From Bdellovibrio bacteriovorus (GTDB taxonomy: Bacteria > Bdellovibrionota > Bdellovibrionia > Bdellovibrionales > Bdellovibrionaceae), in assembly GCF_001592735.1 (NCBI RefSeq), contig NZ_LUKE01000003.1:489565-553564 (forward strand): a DNA stretch of 64,000 bases. The letters are read 5' to 3'. Positions 60,971 to 64,000 of this stretch are shown one piece after another. Position numbers and translations under genes: made by a program. A model generated the notes under the pieces. It searched no databases. It worked only from the letters and a program-made list of their open reading frames with translations, and was not told the DNA's origin. Every line of letters begins with the position of its first letter. Position 1 is the stretch's first letter.

Positions 60971-61399
60971 TTATCCAGAATTTCTTTGCGCTACAATTTC
61001 AGTGGTCTTCACGTTCACAGAAGACTTATCGATTGTTAAAGTCTCTGTTGTATCACCTTTCGCGATCTGCTCTGTTTTTGGTTGCGTGTAATTCAACATC
61101 ACCACACCAATCACAATCAGCGTCGTAGCCATCACCTTATGGAAAGGCAATGGTTCATTAAACATCCACAAACCTATAAACGCCATCGCAGCGGTACCAA
61201 CTCCCGCCCAGATAGAATAAACCATACTGATCGGAAGCGACTTTAAAGCAGCAGCGAGCGCCACAAAGCAGATTCCATGACATACGAGTGTCAGTATGAT
61301 TGGAATCACCTTTGTGAATCCCTCTGTATTTTTCAGAGTGAGTGTACCCAAAACTTCAAAAATAATTGCGGCTGCCAGATAAACATACGCCATAGCCAT
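60971..61399 (-). CDS. SMR family small multidrug transporter
   Basis: Four membrane segments occupy residues 3-104, with the essential Glu in YLAAAIIFEVLGTLTLK (about residue 14) and the family stretch SLPISMVYSIWAGVGTAAMA. About 38 hydrophilic residues follow, an unusual tail for a family of about 105 residues. ATG 61399 has AAGG a few bases upstream; the frame opens earlier, to 61510, but that stretch is charged and unlike SMR. It is closer to the EmrE/QacE than the guanidinium-exporter type by eye. Confidence 0.88.
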   Translation of the reverse strand: MAMAYVYLAAAIIFEVLGTLTLKNTEGFTKVIPIILTLVCHGICFVALAAALKSLPISMVYSIWAGVGTAAMAFIGLWMFNEPLPFHKVMATTLIVIGVVMLNYTQPKTEQIAKGDTTETLTIDKSSVNVKTTEIVAQRNSG

Positions 61400-61832
61400 A
61401 AGACACCTTGTCGCATCTCGACCCTTTCCTTTGTCTGTATTCAGTTTTTCTTCATCCCGTGTCTCGAGCGAATCCCCGAGAGATCTTTTTTTGAAAAATT
61501 CCGTCGTCAAAAAAGACTTAAAAGCGAGACAGATTAAGTAAAACCTGTCATTTGATACCTCTAGGATACCACACCCGCCTTAAGAAAGGTCAATAGCCTC
61601 GACCGAAAATTTATTTTTTCAATTATTTCATATATTTACACGCGAGACACAAGACCCCAAAACAGGATCATTAGGCGCCAAAATAGACATAATTTAGTTT
61701 GATTTTAGGGATCTTTTTGCATCAAAAAGAGGCGAAAATTTCAAGGAAACTTGGGAAGCAGTTGTTCAGAAATTCTCATGCAGAAACATTTTTTCTAAAG
61801 AGCCGCCACCCTTCGATGGCGGGACTGAGGGA
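61400..61832. other. 433-base intergenic region upstream of the SMR gene
   Basis: It holds a candidate promoter at 61563-61593 with a leader of about 160 bases; I looked for guanidine riboswitch features and saw none. The part from 61620 to 61790 is A+T-rich and featureless. A weak CCGCCA/TGGCGG hairpin at 61803-61822 may end the gene at 61833. Confidence 0.5.
61563..61593 (-). promoter_or_regulatory. Candidate promoter of the SMR gene with a 19-base spacer
   Basis: On the minus strand TTGACC, 19 bases, TATCCT. The long spacer with internal CCTT-N4-AAGG dyad is the geometry of MerR-activated promoters. No MerR gene is in the window. Confidence 0.3.
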
Positions 61833-62909
61833 CTAACGAGCGCCGCCCTTAGATCTCTGCAAACCGCCACGATCTTTGAGCTTAACTGGGGCATAAGGAA
61901 GCTCTTCCATGTCTTCATGTTCATCATCATAGCCATCTTCACTGGCCGCCAACGTCGAAATCTGCTCTTGCATATCTCGGTACTGATTTAACTGCGACTT
62001 CAACTTTCCTTCCAACGCTTCAAGAGCTTCAATGGTCACTTTAACCTCGTCCACGCATTCATTTAACAAGGGACGCAAAACCGGATTATTCTTCCCGCAA
62101 GAATTCATCGACGAATAGAACTTCTCATTGCGGCTTTTGCGAATAGTGTCGTTCAATTTTTTAAGACGCTCAAGATAGATTTTGATTACGGGTATTTGCG
62201 ATTTTTTAGCTTCAAAGTCCTGCTTAGTCCAGGCAAACAGAGACTGCCCCATGGCTCTTCCTGCGTATTCGGTTTGATCTGTGCATAACTGAACAAAAGC
62301 TTCAATTTCAGCACAAGAACTCAAAGATTTAGAAGTAACAATCAAATGATCAATAGTCGCGACCACTTGCAAATCTAAAATGCCCGCCTTTTCCACATAA
62401 GTGTTCTCCGTAGCAGCCCTCGCATCATATTCAGCTGTTATAGCAGCGGCTTTATCTTTTTGCTGCTGATCACTTAGAACCTCCCTACCAAAGTTTTGCG
62501 CCCATGCGGAAGAAATAAAAAGAGACATCAGGCCGGCAGATCTTTTCGGCAAAGATTTACGAATCGCCTCACGCAACTCGGCACGCGACTGTATTTGCGC
62601 AAGATCTATCAAGCGTCCATTTACCAAGAATCGACCGTTACTTTCCTTGACCAACTTAATTTGCGCGACGTCAGTGTAAACCCAAACCGTGTCTTCTTCG
62701 GTCATTGAAATGCGTAAAGGTTTTTGGCTAAAAGATTTACCTAGATTTTTTTGATAGTAACGACAGCTTGGGGCTTTTGCTGACTTAGAACAGAACAGAT
62801 CTTTGTAAGATTGTACCTTGCCGTAACCGGCCAACACGGTTTTATTCCATGAATCTGCAAATCCGTAAGAGCCGCTTAACAAAAGAACTGTCATCAAAAG
62901 GTATTTCAT
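61833..62909 (-). CDS. Secreted protein of unknown function
   Basis: A signal peptide (MKYLLMTVLLLSGSYGFADS) is followed by about 340 residues. The middle is helical with paired Cys (SSCAEIEAFVQLC, NSCGKN, NECVDE), then a predicted coiled coil (about 275-310: VTIEALEALEGKLKSQLNQY), an acidic stretch (DDEHEDMEE) and a basic Gly-rich end. No family is recognised. AAGGA directly abuts the ATG, so ribosome-site spacing is poor. Confidence 0.65.
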   Translation of the reverse strand: MKYLLMTVLLLSGSYGFADSWNKTVLAGYGKVQSYKDLFCSKSAKAPSCRYYQKNLGKSFSQKPLRISMTEEDTVWVYTDVAQIKLVKESNGRFLVNGRLIDLAQIQSRAELREAIRKSLPKRSAGLMSLFISSAWAQNFGREVLSDQQQKDKAAAITAEYDARAATENTYVEKAGILDLQVVATIDHLIVTSKSLSSCAEIEAFVQLCTDQTEYAGRAMGQSLFAWTKQDFEAKKSQIPVIKIYLERLKKLNDTIRKSRNEKFYSSMNSCGKNNPVLRPLLNECVDEVKVTIEALEALEGKLKSQLNQYRDMQEQISTLAASEDGYDDEHEDMEELPYAPVKLKDRGGLQRSKGGAR

Positions 62910-63031
62910 TCCTTAAGGATGACATGCCCCCAAAAAGAAGAAAAGACAGGACCCCGAATCCATATAAAATCCAGACATTTTAAGGCCAACCGCGCCTTGC
63001 CCGGCCCCGGATCCACCCGCAGAATATAAAG

Positions 63032-63433
63032 ATGAGACAACCTCGTTCTCGCCCATTTAGCCCAATTAAACTGAATGCCTTCACCAAAAAGGTGCTTTCT
63101 TTGATTAAAAGTATTCCCATGGGCAAGGTGGCCTCTTATGGTCAGATCGCCGTTTTAGCTGGCAAACCGCAAGGCTCGCGCGGCGTAGGCTGGATCTTAA
63201 ACTCTTGCACCGAAGCTTACGATCTTCCCTGGCAGCGTGTGATCAATTCACAAGGCCGCATCTCGTTTCCAAGAGCAACCAAGCAATACAATAAACAAAA
63301 GAGTTTGTTGTTAAAAGAAAAAGTAAAATTCAAAGACAATGATTCGATTGATTTAGAAAAGTACGGCTGGAAAAAGAAACCGGCGAAAACTCGCCGGCCT
63401 AAAAATCAACCTAAGATGTTCAGCGAAGATTAA
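63032..63433 (+). CDS. Alkyltransferase-like protein (ATL)
   Basis: It has the MGMT DNA-binding domain: IPMGKVASYGQIAVLAGKPQ and RGVGWILNSC. At the active-site position the PCHR of O6-alkylguanine transferases reads PWQR (DLPWQRVINSQG), so no alkyl transfer is possible. ATL proteins bind O6-alkylguanine and flag it for nucleotide excision repair. The basic C-terminal tail (about 110-130, KKKPAKTRRPK) may add DNA affinity. 133 aa. Confidence 0.88.
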   Translation: MRQPRSRPFSPIKLNAFTKKVLSLIKSIPMGKVASYGQIAVLAGKPQGSRGVGWILNSCTEAYDLPWQRVINSQGRISFPRATKQYNKQKSLLLKEKVKFKDNDSIDLEKYGWKKKPAKTRRPKNQPKMFSED

Positions 63434-63448
63434 GAGTCTGCGCTTGAA

Positions 63449-63925
63449 TTATTTGATCTGAGTAAGAATCTTTCCGGTCTTTGGATCTGCCGTGAAAGTC
63501 ACAATCCAGCTATAGCTATTAGATCCTGCCGCCGGATAATAAGAAACCGTGTAATGACGAGCTGGAAACTGAGCAAAGAAAGTTGAAGGAACAAAACTCA
63601 TTTGCGCCTCAACCGAATAGCTAGTCAAAGGCGCGTGTTTCACGGAAACATCACGGCTGTATTCTTGATTTACAAAGTAAAGACTGTACGTCGTCGGAGA
63701 AATCGTGCGCGCAGGAGTCGAACGCCCCTTAACGCAACCATATTCACTCACGGTAAAAGCATAGTGAGCACGACCATTTTCTTCGCCCAGATATTCAGCA
63801 CTAAGATAAGCCATCTCCTGAACTCCAGGGGTGCTACAGTCTGCCGAAGGACGACCGACAACCGAAATACCAGCATAAGAAGAAAAAGAAAACAAACTAA
63901 CTAAAGCCAAAAGAACTAGTTTCAT
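63449..63925 (-). CDS. Secreted protein of unknown function
   Basis: A signal peptide (MKLVLLALVSLFSFSSYAG) precedes about 140 strand-rich residues with two Cys (ADCSTPG, YGCVKG) that could pair. The Tyr- and Ser-rich composition suggests a beta-sandwich exported protein. No family is recognised. AAAGG lies about nine bases before ATG 63925. It is convergent with the ATL gene. Confidence 0.65.
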   Translation of the reverse strand: MKLVLLALVSLFSFSSYAGISVVGRPSADCSTPGVQEMAYLSAEYLGEENGRAHYAFTVSEYGCVKGRSTPARTISPTTYSLYFVNQEYSRDVSVKHAPLTSYSVEAQMSFVPSTFFAQFPARHYTVSYYPAAGSNSYSWIVTFTADPKTGKILTQIK

Positions 63926-64000
63926 AAAACTTAACCTTTCAGGAACAATTTTAGAGACAAGGCAAAAGCCCCATCAAAAAGGCAAAAAAAAACCCAATCT

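Noticed and set aside
61400..61560. Guanidine riboswitch upstream of the SMR gene
   Set aside because: I saw neither the conserved guanidine-I core nor paired ACGR hairpins; the transporter also looks EmrE-like rather than a guanidinium exporter.

Overview
The window reads as chromosome from a Bdellovibrio-like predatory bacterium (phylum Bdellovibrionota). This is an inference from gene content: a TIGR02147-type regulator beside a secreted lipoprotein, many signal-peptide proteins of unknown function, several HD-GYP-like proteins with altered motifs, an astacin-type protease, an HNH nuclease, a complete beta-oxidation toolkit, and frequent GTG/TTG starts. Base composition is balanced, except for a visibly A+T-richer patch at about 42.4-45.0 kb. 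No phage, insertion sequence or CRISPR array was found.

Layout. 0-6.8 kb: a lipoprotein cut by the left edge, the fatty-acid oxidation pair fadI-fadJ, and maeB. 6.8-12.1 kb: GrpB, HflX, YkgJ-like and STAS-like proteins, an astacin-like protease and an acyl-CoA thioesterase. 12.1-20.1 kb: a signalling block with a LuxR-type HTH protein divergent from a CheY-CheX-(degenerate HD) operon, then an RDD protein, CCA transferase, QueG, an Hpt-like protein, a second HD protein and a beta-barrel protein. 21.0-24.8 kb: an overlapping four-gene operon ending in tryptophan 2,3-dioxygenase. 24.8-31.9 kb: a haem-binding-type chemoreceptor, Bcp, a Pro/Gln-rich lipoprotein, FadD, a MerC protein and SelO. 31.9-42.4 kb: TolC plus an RND pump, an HNH nuclease with an RluA-type synthase, GFA and DUF2834 proteins, and the TIGR02147/lipoprotein pair.

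42.4-45.1 kb is the oddest stretch. Four short or decayed genes are separated by copies of a GGCACCA-containing motif that also forms the 3' end of tRNA-Leu(TAA) at 45.0 kb. It looks like accessory DNA built up beside the tRNA gene, possibly as small cassettes. No integrase is visible.

45.1-64 kb: YheU, an ABC-F ATPase with a degenerate second domain, an IMPDH-like enzyme, MurI, divergent lysA and mpaA-like/dapD (diaminopimelate metabolism), an MlaE-MlaF-MlaD set followed by a LolC/E-type permease, RidA, a third HD protein, a chalcone-isomerase-fold protein, an SMR transporter, an alkyltransferase-like protein and secreted proteins of unknown function.

Together the genes suit an organism that digests prey lipids, peptidoglycan, protein and nucleic acid, and maintains its own envelope and taxis systems. 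Functions were assigned by reading motifs by eye; no database search was run.
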